From Chryseobacterium cucumeris (GTDB lineage Bacteria; Bacteroidota; Bacteroidia; Flavobacteriales; Weeksellaceae): a stretch of 64,000 bases of DNA. A program made the position numbers and the translations under genes. The stretch covers positions 2,356,001 to 2,420,000 of the forward strand of contig NZ_CP068760.1 in the NCBI RefSeq assembly GCF_016775705.1, given 5' to 3'. How positions within the stretch are numbered: the first letter of the stretch is position 1; each line of letters starts with the position of its first letter. Of the stretch, positions 1 through 9,487 are shown piece by piece. The notes under the pieces were generated by a model that did no database searches, was not told the origin of the DNA, and saw only the letters and a program-made list of their open reading frames with translations.

Positions 1-157
1 ATTTCATAAAAAATCTAAATTAATTAAATATTACATAATAAAATTGAATAAATAAATACATTAATCAAATAAAATTTAAAAAATATTAACAAATGAAAAA
101 AGTAAAGTATAATTTTCATATTCCTAATAAAAACAGCTATTTACACAAAAAATTCAA

Positions 158-165
158 TAATTTTG
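158..165 (+). promoter_or_regulatory. -7 promoter box of the gamma-glutamyltranspeptidase gene
   Basis: TAATTTTG matches the Bacteroidetes -7 consensus TAnnTTTG exactly and lies 20 nt before the ATG at 186. No clear TTG -33 element is seen 17-23 nt upstream. The box lies inside the longer reading frame that opens at 93, which argues that translation starts at 186. Confidence 0.5.
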
Positions 166-185
166 TTGTAAGAAAAAACAATCAT

Positions 186-1874
186 ATGAAGAAGATTTTA
201 ATTGCTTCGATGCTTTTGGCTGCACAGCTCAGCTGGGCACAATTTACTGACATCAATATTATCAAAGAAGTACAGGTAAAAAAGAAAGGTGTTGTAGTCT
301 CTGCACATCCGTTAGCCAGTGAAGCAGGAGCCAAAATCTTAAAGATGGGCGGAAATGCCTACGATGCTGTTACCGCAACACAATATGCCCTTGCTGTAGT
401 GTATCCGCAGGCCGGAAACATCGGTGGCGGAGGATTTCTGGTAGGTGTAAAGAATAATGGTGAAAAATTCACACTGGATTACAGGGAAACAGCTCCGAAA
501 AAGGCTTCCCGTGATATGTATATTGATAAAAAAGGAAAGGCAGATACAGATTTATCCCAGAACGGCAGACTTGCAGTAGGCATCCCGGGAAGTGTAGCAG
601 GATTTTTTGCTACGTTGAAATACTGTAAACTTCCTATGGAAAAGATTATTCAGCCCGCCATTGATCTTGCTGAAAAAGGATTTGCCATCACAGACAAAGA
701 GGCAGAAATGCTGAATAACCAAAGAGAAAAATTCCAGAAACATAATAAATCTTCCATCATTTTTGTAAAAGATACCCCATGGAAAGCCGGAGATCTATTG
801 GTTCAAAAAGATTTAGCTGAAACTTTGAAACTGATCCAGAAACAGGGAGCTAAAGGTTTTTATGAAGGAAAAACAGCTGAACTTTTAGTTGCTGAAATGA
901 AAAGAGGGAACGGAATCATCACATTGGAAGATCTTAAAAACTATAAAGTTGCTGAGAGAAAAGCATTGGAATTTGATTACAAAGGAAACGATGTTGTCAC
1001 CATGCCTTTACCATCAAGCGGCGGAGTGCTACTTGCCCAGATGCTCAGAATGGCCAGTTTTGAAAACCTTGAAAAATATCAGCAGAACTCAACAAAAGCA
1101 GTTCAGATTATGGCTGAAGCAGAAAGAAGAGCGTTCGCAGACAGAGCTGAATATATGGGTGACCCGGATTTTATTCAGGACAAGACCTCTTACCTGATCT
1201 CTGATGATTATCTGAAAGGGAGATGGAAAAGTTTTAGTTTTGACAAAGCAACACCAAGTGCAGAAGTCGGTAAAATCATAGCACAACCGAAAGAATCAAT
1301 GCAGACCACACATATTTCCGTATTGGATAAGGATGGAAATGCAGCTTCTGTAACCACGACTCTTAACGGATATTACGGAAGTAAAGTTTTAGTTACGGGA
1401 GCAGGATTCTTTTTAAATAATGAAATGGATGACTTTTCAATCAAACCCGGAGTACCGAATATGTTCGGAGCTGTGGGTGGAGAGGCCAATTCAATACAGC
1501 CCAACAAGAGAATGCTTTCTTCAATGACGCCAACGATTATTCTTAAGAATGGAAAACCTTTTATGGTTGTGGGAACTCCCGGAGGCACTACAATACCGAC
1601 TTCAGTATACCAATCCATTGTGAATGTGGTTGATTTTAAGCTAAATGCGAATATGTCGGTCAATGCACCAAAATTCCATCACCAGTGGCTTCCTGAAACC
1701 ATAACGGTTGAAAATAATTTTCCGGAAAGTACTATTTCTGAACTGAAAAGCAAGAATTACGTCATTGAAAAGACGAAGTACATCGGAAAAACAGAAATGA
1801 TTGTTCTTGATGAAAACGGAAATATTCACGCAGTAGCAGACGGCCGTGGAGATGATTCTGTAGCAGTGGAATAA
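186..1874 (+). CDS. ggt: gamma-glutamyltranspeptidase (glutathione hydrolase)
   Basis: This exported Ntn-hydrolase cleaves gamma-glutamyl bonds, for example in glutathione, and is normally made as a proenzyme that self-cleaves into large and small subunits. The protein is 562 aa, the usual family length. Residues 1-19 form a signal peptide ending in a small-residue cleavage site (SWAQ). The catalytic Thr is about residue 374 in the TTHISV motif, where the small subunit begins. The oxyanion and substrate region GTPGGTT follows near residue 460. The frame is open from 93, but the added 31 residues are basic and not signal-like and a promoter box sits inside them, so I chose the ATG at 186. It is monocistronic with a strong terminator behind it. 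Family assignment is firm; substrate preference is not visible. Confidence 0.95.
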   Translation: MKKILIASMLLAAQLSWAQFTDINIIKEVQVKKKGVVVSAHPLASEAGAKILKMGGNAYDAVTATQYALAVVYPQAGNIGGGGFLVGVKNNGEKFTLDYRETAPKKASRDMYIDKKGKADTDLSQNGRLAVGIPGSVAGFFATLKYCKLPMEKIIQPAIDLAEKGFAITDKEAEMLNNQREKFQKHNKSSIIFVKDTPWKAGDLLVQKDLAETLKLIQKQGAKGFYEGKTAELLVAEMKRGNGIITLEDLKNYKVAERKALEFDYKGNDVVTMPLPSSGGVLLAQMLRMASFENLEKYQQNSTKAVQIMAEAERRAFADRAEYMGDPDFIQDKTSYLISDDYLKGRWKSFSFDKATPSAEVGKIIAQPKESMQTTHISVLDKDGNAASVTTTLNGYYGSKVLVTGAGFFLNNEMDDFSIKPGVPNMFGAVGGEANSIQPNKRMLSSMTPTIILKNGKPFMVVGTPGGTTIPTSVYQSIVNVVDFKLNANMSVNAPKFHHQWLPETITVENNFPESTISELKSKNYVIEKTKYIGKTEMIVLDENGNIHAVADGRGDDSVAVE

Positions 1875-1897
1875 ACTACATATTAATATATAAATAG

Positions 1898-1937
1898 AGT
1901 CATGGCTTCATTCTTCGAATGAAGCCATGACTTTTTA
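1898..1937 (+). terminator. intrinsic terminator after ggt
   Basis: A perfect 15-bp stem (1898-1912 with 1918-1932) closes a CTTCG loop and is followed by a T tract. It ends the ggt transcript. Confidence 0.85.
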
Positions 1938-2042
1938 ATTAATTTATAAAACAAGGTCAACAGATTCTTTTGAATGACTTTTGTCATGTTTTCAGATAAA
2001 TTTTCTTAATTTTCGCCCTTAAAAAAACAAAACGACTGTTCT

Positions 2043-3323
2043 TTGAAAGCAAAAAAAATACACAATCAGCTTTATTTCCAGGTGATTATCGCCATCATTG
2101 CGGGTATTCTTCTTGGAAAATTTTACCCTGAATTGGGAGAAAAGATGAAACCATTGGGGGATGGATTCATCAAATTGGTAAAAATGATTATCGCTCCGGT
2201 AATTTTCATAACCCTTACTTTAGGAATTGCCCACATGACCGATTTGAAAAAAGTAGGCAGAATTGCAATCAAGGCAATGATCTATTTTTTTACCTTTTCA
2301 ACTCTGGCTCTTATCATCGGATTAGTGGTAGGAAATATTCTGCAGCCGGGACATGGCTTGAACATTGATCCTGCTACCCTTTCGGGCGATGTTTCACAAT
2401 ACCAGGCAAAAGCTCATGAATCTACTCTTACGGGTTTTATTATGAATATTATTCCGGAGACATTATTCAGCCCTTTGGTGGGTGATAATATCCTGCAGGT
2501 TCTTCTGGTTGCTATTTTAATGGGAGTTGCTTTGGTTTTAACAAAAGAAAAGAGCCAGAAAGTAACTGATTTTCTACAGGATTTGTCGACTCCGGTATTT
2601 AAAATCGTCCATATGCTCATGAAACTTGCCCCGATAGGAGCTTTCGGTGCTATGGCCTTTACCATCGGAAAATATGGACTTCATTCTGTACTGAATCTTA
2701 TATTCCTGGTAGGTACCTTTTATATTACGTCTATCCTTTTTGTGGTCTTGGTACTGGGAGCGGTGGCATGGTATAACGGATTTAATATTTTCAAACTTCT
2801 TTTTTATCTTAAGGAGGAGCTTCTTCTCGTTCTGGGCACAAGCTCTTCAGAGTCTGCCCTACCGGGAATTATGGAAAAACTTGAAAAAGCCGGCTGCTCA
2901 CGGGCTATTGTAGGCCTTGTAGTTCCTACCGGATATTCTTTCAATCTTGACGGAACAAATATTTATATGACACTGGCCTCTCTCTTTATTGCACAGGCAT
3001 TAAATATTCATCTTCCTCTCGAAAAGCAACTGATGCTTCTTTTGGTAGCCATGTTAAGTTCAAAAGGCGCAGCTGGTGTCACAGGTGCCGGGTTTGTTAC
3101 GCTTGCAGCAACATTGGCCGTAGTTCCTGAAATTCCGATTGCAGGAATGACTTTAATTCTTGGAATTGATAAGTTCATGAGCGAATGCAGAGCTTTAACC
3201 AATGTCATTGGAAATTCTGTAGCTACAGTTGTAGTGGCCAACTGGGAAAAACAACTTGATAAAAAGCAACTTCAATACTGTCTGGAACATCCGGCTGAAG
3301 TGGAAAAGAAACTGGAAGTGTAG
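2043..3323 (+). CDS. dicarboxylate/amino-acid:cation symporter (DAACS family)
   Basis: An inner-membrane secondary transporter that takes up C4-dicarboxylates or acidic amino acids with Na+ or H+. The protein is 426 aa with about eight hydrophobic segments and two re-entrant loops. Family signatures are the serine-rich SSSESALPG near residue 270 and the substrate and cation-site stretch [12 protein letters not shown] near residue 300. The start is TTG; the next ATG would remove the first transmembrane helix, and the N-terminus aligns with the GltP/DctA pattern from this TTG. It stands alone. GltP- and DctA-type specificity cannot be separated by eye. Confidence 0.9.
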   Translation: MKAKKIHNQLYFQVIIAIIAGILLGKFYPELGEKMKPLGDGFIKLVKMIIAPVIFITLTLGIAHMTDLKKVGRIAIKAMIYFFTFSTLALIIGLVVGNILQPGHGLNIDPATLSGDVSQYQAKAHESTLTGFIMNIIPETLFSPLVGDNILQVLLVAILMGVALVLTKEKSQKVTDFLQDLSTPVFKIVHMLMKLAPIGAFGAMAFTIGKYGLHSVLNLIFLVGTFYITSILFVVLVLGAVAWYNGFNIFKLLFYLKEELLLVLGTSSSESALPGIMEKLEKAGCSRAIVGLVVPTGYSFNLDGTNIYMTLASLFIAQALNIHLPLEKQLMLLLVAMLSSKGAAGVTGAGFVTLAATLAVVPEIPIAGMTLILGIDKFMSECRALTNVIGNSVATVVVANWEKQLDKKQLQYCLEHPAEVEKKLEV

Positions 3324-3488
3324 ACAGGTGGCAGATGGCAGGTTTTAGGTTGCAGGGAATAGGGATAGAATTCAAGGTTCAAGGTTTAAGGTTGTGTGTA
3401 AAACGTAACTCGAAATAAACCGAACTCGCAGCCAAACAACCAGTAACTGGTAAACCCGAAACAGATTAACCCACACCAGTAACTGGCT
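3324..3488. repeat. degenerate short-period repeat tract between convergent genes
   Basis: No gene is seen. The left half holds reiterated words of the type aggttt/aggttg (caggttttaggttgcagg, then caaggttcaaggtttaaggtt). The right half has CCAGTAACTGG twice, at 3440-3450 and 3476-3486, each an odd palindrome. The left-half words reappear in reverse orientation inside trpF (25569-25610 and 25974-26018). No terminator with a T tract was found here. Confidence 0.6.
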
Positions 3489-4340
3489 TTAAATCAAAAT
3501 ATTCAAACTTGAAGGCTGTACTTTAACATGAATTGGTGATTTTATCTTATTGAATTCACCGTCAAGATGCCAGTTTTTGGTATTGACTTTAAATGATATT
3601 TCAGAGACCGGAAGATAGGTCACATACTCATCATCTTTCAGCCTTTTGGTAAACATTCTGAAAGCAAACAGCGCAGAATACGTCAAAGGAAATTTTTTCA
3701 CCAAAACCATGTCAACCAATCCGTCACTTTTACTGGCTTTTGGTGCAATATAAGCGTTGTTACCAAACTGCCGGGTATTGGCGATGTTCATCATCAGATA
3801 TCTGCCGTTATACTGCTGATATTCCTCATCAAAAAACTTCACTTTGATCGGTTTGTAATTGAAGAAGGTTTTCAGAGAAACTTTGATATAGTTTTTGAAT
3901 CCACGGCTTGTTTTTTCAAACTCTTTAACTACTTTACCGTCAAAACCTGTTCCCGAAACATTGATGGAAAGCCTGTCGTTCACGGTAAATGTATCGATCT
4001 TTCTGGAATTTTTTGCTTTTATTTTTTCTAAAAGTTCGTCGAGATTTTTACTGAATTGTGTTTCATTAGAAAAACCGTTTCCTGAACCTGCGGGGAAAAT
4101 TGCGAGAATTTTCTCTGTATTAATAAGGTTCCTGGCTACTGTAGAAATGGTACCATCCCCTCCTATTGCCACAAAAATATCTACCTTTCCGAAGTGAGAC
4201 TGGATAAATTCATCTGTCCCGGGAATAGATTCTGAAACATAATACAGAGGATTGTTAACCTTTGCTTTAAGTTCGTTCAAAAACGGCTGATAGTTTTTTT
4301 TGGCCGAAAAAGGATTGATAATAAAAGCTACTTTGTCCAT
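3489..4340 (-). CDS. diacylglycerol/lipid kinase family protein (YegS/DgkB-like)
   Basis: Likely phosphorylates a lipid such as diacylglycerol or a sphingoid base with ATP on the cytoplasmic face of the membrane. The protein is 283 aa. The N-terminus reads as the first beta strand of the kinase fold (AFIINPFSAKK), followed by the nucleotide-binding GGDGT motif near residue 63 and GSGNGF near residue 87, both typical of the DAGK catalytic domain. The frame is open 13 codons further upstream, but those residues come from a terminator hairpin, so the start is ATG at 4340. It lies downstream of the DUF3298 lipoprotein gene on the same strand, separated by a terminator. The lipid substrate is unknown. 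Confidence 0.88.
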   Translation of the reverse strand: MDKVAFIINPFSAKKNYQPFLNELKAKVNNPLYYVSESIPGTDEFIQSHFGKVDIFVAIGGDGTISTVARNLINTEKILAIFPAGSGNGFSNETQFSKNLDELLEKIKAKNSRKIDTFTVNDRLSINVSGTGFDGKVVKEFEKTSRGFKNYIKVSLKTFFNYKPIKVKFFDEEYQQYNGRYLMMNIANTRQFGNNAYIAPKASKSDGLVDMVLVKKFPLTYSALFAFRMFTKRLKDDEYVTYLPVSEISFKVNTKNWHLDGEFNKIKSPIHVKVQPSSLNILI

Positions 4341-4345
4341 TACCG

Positions 4346-4353
4346 CAAAATTA
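4346..4353 (-). promoter_or_regulatory. -7 box abutting the lipid kinase start
   Basis: Read on the minus strand this is TAATTTTG, a full match to TAnnTTTG, ending 5 nt before the ATG at 4340. It overlaps the T tract of the preceding terminator. If used, the transcript would begin at or near the start codon. No TTG is found at the usual spacing, so this is tentative. Confidence 0.35.
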
Positions 4354-4380
4354 AAAAATGCTTCCAAAACTGGAAGCATT
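4351..4380 (-). terminator. intrinsic terminator after the DUF3298 lipoprotein gene
   Basis: The 9-bp stem AATGCTTCC/GGAAGCATT with a 6-nt loop is followed on the minus strand by six T. It begins 4 nt after the stop of the 4384-5208 gene. Confidence 0.85.
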
Positions 4381-4383
4381 AAT

Positions 4384-5208
4384 TTACTTAATTTTCATTC
4401 TTTCTTTAAATTCTGTATTTAATGTACCTTTCAGATCTTCCCACGAAACAGGAATGGTAATATCTCCGGCAGCAAAAGCAGCAATTTCATAGGGACTGTA
4501 GTGAAAATACAGGTTTTTATCATCAAAATAAAAGTTATCAGATGCCGGAATTTTATCCACTAAAAGCATTTCTGAGTTTTTCACTTCTCCGTCACCATCC
4601 ATCGTACCACTATTCATTTTATCGATATTCTTCATCAGAATGGCTTCAATTTTATTTTTAGGCATTGAAGTAATGTCTTTCAATTCTAATTTTTTGCTGT
4701 TTTTCAGATCAAAAACCCTTTCGGAAAATCCGTAATTATCATGTGCTCCACCTTCATATCCGCTTCCCACATATTGGATATGCATATAACCGTTGGTATT
4801 GGAAATAAGGTTCATGTGTGAGCTTGAATACCAGTTTTGAGCATAAGTGACATCTGAAGCCCAGTCTTTATTATCATTTTTTACAGAATTGAAATAACTA
4901 TTTTTTTCATTGTCCAGATAAGCCTGAAGACCTGCTTTGGAAAAGTCTTTAATTTTTTCATTCTGGAAATAGATGCTGTCCAGTAGTTTTTTATCTTTTA
5001 AAGAAGGGAAAACCAACAGTTTTGAAGTGTAACTCACTTTTAAGGAGTCTGTAATTTTTGTAGAATCATTGACTTTCACAGAGTCCACTACAAATTCTTC
5101 AGTCGCTTTATTTTCTGTTTTTTCTGCTTGCCCTGCCTTTTCATTTTTTTTACAGGCCGTAACTACCAGGAAAGAAGATAATGCTATAACAGCAATCGTA
5201 TTTTTCAT
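4384..5208 (-). CDS. DUF3298/RsiV-like domain lipoprotein
   Basis: A predicted lipoprotein of 274 aa. A hydrophobic leader ends in the lipobox VTAC (Cys19), followed by a charged linker. Residues from about 60 to 160 fit the DUF4163 (PdaC-type) domain, with the typical GGAHDNYG stretch. The C-terminal 90 residues fit DUF3298, ending in the pattern FHYSPYEIAAFAAG seen in RsiV-like extracytoplasmic proteins. Such proteins are envelope-located; in Bacillus RsiV binds lysozyme, but no sigma factor lies next to this gene, so that role should not be transferred. It is bounded by terminators on both sides and is probably monocistronic. Confidence 0.8.
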   Translation of the reverse strand: MKNTIAVIALSSFLVVTACKKNEKAGQAEKTENKATEEFVVDSVKVNDSTKITDSLKVSYTSKLLVFPSLKDKKLLDSIYFQNEKIKDFSKAGLQAYLDNEKNSYFNSVKNDNKDWASDVTYAQNWYSSSHMNLISNTNGYMHIQYVGSGYEGGAHDNYGFSERVFDLKNSKKLELKDITSMPKNKIEAILMKNIDKMNSGTMDGDGEVKNSEMLLVDKIPASDNFYFDDKNLYFHYSPYEIAAFAAGDITIPVSWEDLKGTLNTEFKERMKIK

Positions 5209-5230
5209 AATTTATTTTTTTGAGTATATA

Positions 5231-5261
5231 TACAAAAACCATTCAAAAGATGAATGGTTTT
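5231..5261 (-). terminator. probable terminator after the transglutaminase-like operon
   Basis: A 10-bp stem AAAACCATTC/GAATGGTTTT with a 7-nt loop. On the minus strand the descending arm ends in TTTTTG, a short T run. It lies between the stop at 5301 and the next gene. Confidence 0.7.
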
Positions 5262-5300
5262 GGAAAAAAAAATATTTTTTTACTCAGATCACGTCAGACA

Positions 5301-7235
5301 TTACTTTTTAACAAGACTGATTACCTGGTTTTCAAATTTTGAAGCGACGCCCCAAATTTGTTTAAATGCAGGATAGTACTCTTTCGGATAATCTGAACTG
5401 TTAATTTTTGTGGTGGTCGTTACCTCCAGCTTATTTCCTTTTTGTACGATAGAATAGGTATATTCTATTTCTTTATCTTCTGTAACAATCTTTTTTTCTT
5501 TAGGCATTTCCTCAATCACATATCCTTCCGGAATTTCAAGAGTTACTTTTTTTACTTTCGTGATCGGTGATCCAAAATCGATAGGATATTGTCTTACTTC
5601 CGTCTGATCAAATTCATTGGAACTTTTGTTTAAAAACAGCATAGGATTAATGATCATTTTCTTCCCTACTCTGTCAATCAGGTTGGGAGAAGAGAATTTC
5701 ATACTGCTTTCAAAGTCTCCATTTTCTAAGACTTTTGAATCGATATCCGTAAAGTCCATGGAGAAGTTTTCCTTGTACTGTTTTTTGTATTTCTCAGCAT
5801 TATCGTCATAGCTGTCTTTTACATACATTGCGTAGGCGCCGGTATCTCTGTCAGAATACGTTCCTGAAATACTTCCGTCGTCATTGATTTTACCATTGAC
5901 TGTAAGGAAAGTATTACTTGACTTCACATTGGCCATTTGAATCAGAAGAGTCTTGTCTTTGGTGACTAAAATTCCATACTGATTCCAGTTTTTAAGAGGA
6001 ATCTCATCCAGAGAAGATTGTTTTGAAGTGGCATCATAGATATGCAGCTGGTTATCAATACTGATCGCTGCTAATACAAAATTCATATTGGAAATATTAG
6101 GCGAAACCAAGTTGATTAACCCGTTTTCCACCGTAGAAATTACCAACGGATCAGCTTTAAGACCTGCTTCACGAAGCATCATAACAAGAAAAAGACTGAT
6201 TTCTGCAGCGTTCCCAACTTTAGTTTCCAACAGTTTCCTGATGCCATCTTCTGTGTAGATTCCTTTATCTTTATTCCAGGTAAAGGTTTTTTGAACATAG
6301 GAAAAAATAGCATTTGCCTTTTCAAGATCTGTTTTCATTTCTGAAATTCCTGCCGGCATATTTTCTTTTGCCAGTTTTGTTCTTTTCAGTTCTCCTCCAA
6401 AATCTTCACTTTCATACAATCTCTTTCCAATCTGATCCCATGAGGAAGAATACAGCTTAAGCTCTCCGAAATTTGTAGAATTCAGCTCAGCACTGATTTT
6501 TGTTCTGAAGTTTCTGTCATTTCTTACAAATTTTTCAGTTTTAAAGCCTTTCAGATTTTCATAAGCAAATCTGTAGGTTCTGTATTGTGCACCATATAGG
6601 TATCTTTCCTCCATCTCTCTGTACTTAGGAGTAATTCCCCCTGTATAATTTACGTTATATGACATATTAATCGGAGTATCAAAAACGTATTCTGTATTCA
6701 GAGAAGGCGTGTCGGATTCTATCAATACTTCAGGAATCATAAATCTGAACGGAGATACAATTTCATATTGATACTCCAGGATTGATCCATTTTTCACACC
6801 TGGGAATGCAAATTTTGTGAGAGTAACATATTTATTCTCTTTGCTTTTATATTGAGAACTCTTTTCTACTTTTACAGGAACAGAATTTCCATTTTCAAGA
6901 TTATAGGTAAAAGCCTTGAATTTACCTAGTGATTCTCTGTTTGAACCGATATTATAGATAGGGATTTCGAGATTCAGCCAATCTTCAGCTTTATCTTTAT
7001 CATAAATCTTAACTCTGTAAAAATATCTTTTATGCAGATTACCGGTATTGTTATCGATCATAAAATAAGCAGATTTATACAAGATCTCTGCAGGAGCATT
7101 TTCATCCAGTAATGATTTGGTTTTAGATAAATCTGCATCATTAAATTTCGGAGGATTCAGAAATTCATATTTCTTCTGAGCATTTACCAGTATTGTGCCG
7201 GCTGAGCAAAGAAGCAATACTATTATTTTTTTCAT
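5301..7235 (-). CDS. exported DUF3857/transglutaminase-like protein, catalytic Cys absent
   Basis: A periplasmic or outer-membrane-associated protein of 644 aa with a signal peptide (residues 1-19, ending VNAQ). The layout is an N-terminal DUF3857 beta domain (about 40-260), a central transglutaminase-core-like domain (about 300-420) and a C-terminal beta domain. At the position of the catalytic Cys the sequence reads VGNAAE (Ala343 where GDC would be expected), and the expected His is not evident near residues 385-386, although Asp401 is kept. The domain is therefore probably catalytically dead and may bind rather than cleave. It starts 2 bp after the stop of the neighbouring paralogue, which keeps Cys and His, so the two are almost certainly co-expressed and may act as a pair. 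Confidence 0.82.
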   Translation of the reverse strand: MKKIIVLLLCSAGTILVNAQKKYEFLNPPKFNDADLSKTKSLLDENAPAEILYKSAYFMIDNNTGNLHKRYFYRVKIYDKDKAEDWLNLEIPIYNIGSNRESLGKFKAFTYNLENGNSVPVKVEKSSQYKSKENKYVTLTKFAFPGVKNGSILEYQYEIVSPFRFMIPEVLIESDTPSLNTEYVFDTPINMSYNVNYTGGITPKYREMEERYLYGAQYRTYRFAYENLKGFKTEKFVRNDRNFRTKISAELNSTNFGELKLYSSSWDQIGKRLYESEDFGGELKRTKLAKENMPAGISEMKTDLEKANAIFSYVQKTFTWNKDKGIYTEDGIRKLLETKVGNAAEISLFLVMMLREAGLKADPLVISTVENGLINLVSPNISNMNFVLAAISIDNQLHIYDATSKQSSLDEIPLKNWNQYGILVTKDKTLLIQMANVKSSNTFLTVNGKINDDGSISGTYSDRDTGAYAMYVKDSYDDNAEKYKKQYKENFSMDFTDIDSKVLENGDFESSMKFSSPNLIDRVGKKMIINPMLFLNKSSNEFDQTEVRQYPIDFGSPITKVKKVTLEIPEGYVIEEMPKEKKIVTEDKEIEYTYSIVQKGNKLEVTTTTKINSSDYPKEYYPAFKQIWGVASKFENQVISLVKK

Positions 7236-7237
7236 GG

Positions 7238-9130
7238 CTATATTTTTGTTATTAAAATTTTTGAATTATCCATATTCAGGATCTTTTTTCTGAAACTGAT
7301 ATAGTCATTGTACTTTTCCTTTGGATACAGCCCTTTATTAATCTGTATTTTTCTGATCACTTTTACCTGATCATCACTTTTAACAAAGCTTAGCTTATAA
7401 GATCCGAACTCGGAAGTAATGCTTGAGTTATCCGGAGTTTCATCAACTTTATATCCTAAAGGAAGAACAAAAGCAATTTCATATTCATCCTCATAAGACA
7501 TGCCTACTTCAAAAGGAAGCTCACGGTTTTCATCAGTTTTAAAGACTGCATCATTAAAAATAGGCACAGATCGGAACAATAGGCTGTTTCCTGCTTTTTT
7601 AGAGAAATTGTTGGTTTTAAAGTCCAGATCATAGGTAATAACGGCATTGTTTCTGTCGTTATTAAAATTTTTCATTTCAACTTTTTCAAAGTTCAGGATA
7701 TTAAATCTTTCTTTAACTGCATCATTCTTTTCTTTAGGATTAAGGTTGGCAAATCTCAGATTATCATCATATTGATTTCCGGTATAAGAAAAGTTACCGG
7801 TGCCGATAATACTGTTATCCTCATTAAGATTAACTCTCAATGTTTGTTTTTCTTTATTCTGTTCAGCTTTATACACCGGTGTATTGATCAGTTCGATTCC
7901 TTTCGGAGTCACAGCAAGTACATTTCTGTCGGTAGTACTGTAATTTAAATGGTTAAAAGCAATTTGCTGAGAGGTATTTTCAAGCCATATATTTCCTTTT
8001 TCTGTTGGAACCATAAGAATAATATGATTTCCTCCCATAGAAGGAAATTCGGGATCAAAAGAAACCTGTGACCGACTGGAGGTAATGATGCAATAATTGG
8101 AAGGAATCCCTGCTTCATTCAGAAGAACTTTCATATAATTCGTAAGCCCCTTGCAATCTCCATAGCCTTTTTTCTGAACCTCATCCGGCATCATAGGCTG
8201 CCATCCACCTATTCCCAAAGCCACAGCAATATATCGGCTTTTGTTCTGCATGTACTGATAAATTTTCTTTACTTTATCTTCTACAGATCCCTGTAATTGT
8301 AAAGAGGCTACTTCAGCTTTAATAGCAGGAGTAGATGCAGAAACAGGTACCAAAAGATCATTGTAAATCCAGGTTCCGAAATCTGTCCAGTTATTCAAAG
8401 TTCCCTGTTTTCCTGCAAGGCTGAATTTTGTAAGTGTAAAGTTGACCGCAGGTAAGATTTTAACAGGCTCTGGAATCATAAAAGCATCGTCAATAGCAGG
8501 TACATTTTTGTATGAATAGGTTTTATCATTTCCACTACCGCTTTCTATCACAGAGGTATAATTGTATTTTGAAGGGTAAATTTTAGATCTGAGTTCTATT
8601 CCAGAAGTGTTAACGATTTTAAACTGTGCTTCTTCAAGAGATATTTTAGTAGAAGTAAAAGGTACAAAATCCGGGATAAAAACAGTGTCTTCATCTTCAG
8701 CTTCATAGGAAAAATCAATAGTATAAGGATATTGCACCGGTGTATATGAATAAACCAATATCCTGTTATCAGAATAAAAAACTCCCAGAGGATTGTTCGC
8801 TACGTCTTTAAAATCAGATTTTGAAACACTTTTAATTTTTTTGCCGGTCTCATCGTAAATCGTAAGTTTTATGTTTGAAATACTTTTTGATTTATCATAA
8901 GGGATGTAAGCTACTGCCTCATCGTCACCGTCTTTATTTAAGACTGTAATTATCTTATTTTTCTGATATTTTATTTCATCGATTTTATTGATCTGAACGG
9001 TTGTAAATTCTTTTCGGATTACAGCACTCGCATTTTTCTTTAAATTCTCAGGAATGGCAGAGGCAGGATAGCTCTGTGCGAAATATAATGAGGCGGTAGA
9101 TAATGCCCCGAGGACTAATATTTTCATCAT
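7238..9130 (-). CDS. exported DUF3857 transglutaminase-like protein with intact Cys
   Basis: A 630-aa exported protein; residues 1-18 form a signal peptide ending YFAQ. DUF3857 occupies roughly 40-230 and the transglutaminase-like core 280-400. The core retains GYGDCKG (Cys326), a His in GGNHI (His369) and an acidic residue in WLENTS (Glu384), consistent with an active papain-like thiol enzyme. Such proteins may cleave or cross-link peptides in the envelope; the substrate is unknown. It is the first gene of a two-gene operon with the Cys-less paralogue. A perfect 12-bp inverted repeat flanks its -7 box directly before the ATG, suggesting specific regulation. Confidence 0.85.
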   Translation of the reverse strand: MMKILVLGALSTASLYFAQSYPASAIPENLKKNASAVIRKEFTTVQINKIDEIKYQKNKIITVLNKDGDDEAVAYIPYDKSKSISNIKLTIYDETGKKIKSVSKSDFKDVANNPLGVFYSDNRILVYSYTPVQYPYTIDFSYEAEDEDTVFIPDFVPFTSTKISLEEAQFKIVNTSGIELRSKIYPSKYNYTSVIESGSGNDKTYSYKNVPAIDDAFMIPEPVKILPAVNFTLTKFSLAGKQGTLNNWTDFGTWIYNDLLVPVSASTPAIKAEVASLQLQGSVEDKVKKIYQYMQNKSRYIAVALGIGGWQPMMPDEVQKKGYGDCKGLTNYMKVLLNEAGIPSNYCIITSSRSQVSFDPEFPSMGGNHIILMVPTEKGNIWLENTSQQIAFNHLNYSTTDRNVLAVTPKGIELINTPVYKAEQNKEKQTLRVNLNEDNSIIGTGNFSYTGNQYDDNLRFANLNPKEKNDAVKERFNILNFEKVEMKNFNNDRNNAVITYDLDFKTNNFSKKAGNSLLFRSVPIFNDAVFKTDENRELPFEVGMSYEDEYEIAFVLPLGYKVDETPDNSSITSEFGSYKLSFVKSDDQVKVIRKIQINKGLYPKEKYNDYISFRKKILNMDNSKILITKI

Positions 9131-9171
9131 AGTTATTAAGATGGTACAAAAATAATAAAATCTTAATAACT
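9131..9171 (-). promoter_or_regulatory. promoter with a flanking 12-bp inverted repeat
   Basis: AGTTATTAAGAT (9131-9142) and its perfect complement ATCTTAATAACT (9160-9171) are separated by 17 bp. Between them, on the minus strand, lies TATTTTTG (9147-9154), a full match to the -7 box. The inner arm touches the ATG at 9130. It could be an operator embracing the core promoter, or a hairpin if transcription starts further upstream. Confidence 0.6.
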
Positions 9172-9487
9172 GTTAAAAAAATATAAAAGGCTCCAACATG
9201 TGAAGCCTTCAACCTAATACTTAAAAAAGTACTGTTTTAAATGTACCTATAAGGCAATGAACACATTATCAACTTTTCATTGCTTATTTCTGAAAAGTTA
9301 AAACAGAATATTTATATTCATTCTATATTGAAATAAGAATATATATTCTGTAACATGAAGGGATAAACTTCAAATTGTCTGTACTCAAATTTATAATAAT
9401 TTACAATCCATATGATTCAAATACTGTAGAATTAATAATAACGGAAAGTACAATTAATTCTACAATCCTATCGATGATTAATAAAAA
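9172..9487. other. gene-free 316-bp intergenic stretch with several small inverted repeats
   Basis: No credible ORF or RNA gene was recognised. Visible structures are an imperfect hairpin near 9186-9212 (AAGGCT/AGCCTT), a GCAATGA/TCATTGC pair (9254-9260 with 9287-9293), and very AT-rich DNA after 9300. A small RNA cannot be excluded. Confidence 0.35.

Noticed and set aside
93..185. N-terminal extension of the ggt reading frame from the ATG at 93
   Set aside because: It is basic, lacks signal character, contains a promoter box (158-165), and a normal signal peptide begins at 186.
3324..3488. Possible CRISPR-like array because CCAGTAACTGG occurs twice and other words repeat
   Set aside because: Only two copies of an 11-nt palindrome, no regular spacers and no cas genes anywhere in the window.
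9172..9487. A small RNA gene in the gap with several inverted repeats
   Set aside because: The stems are short and AT-rich, and no promoter and terminator pair could be assigned to a transcript.
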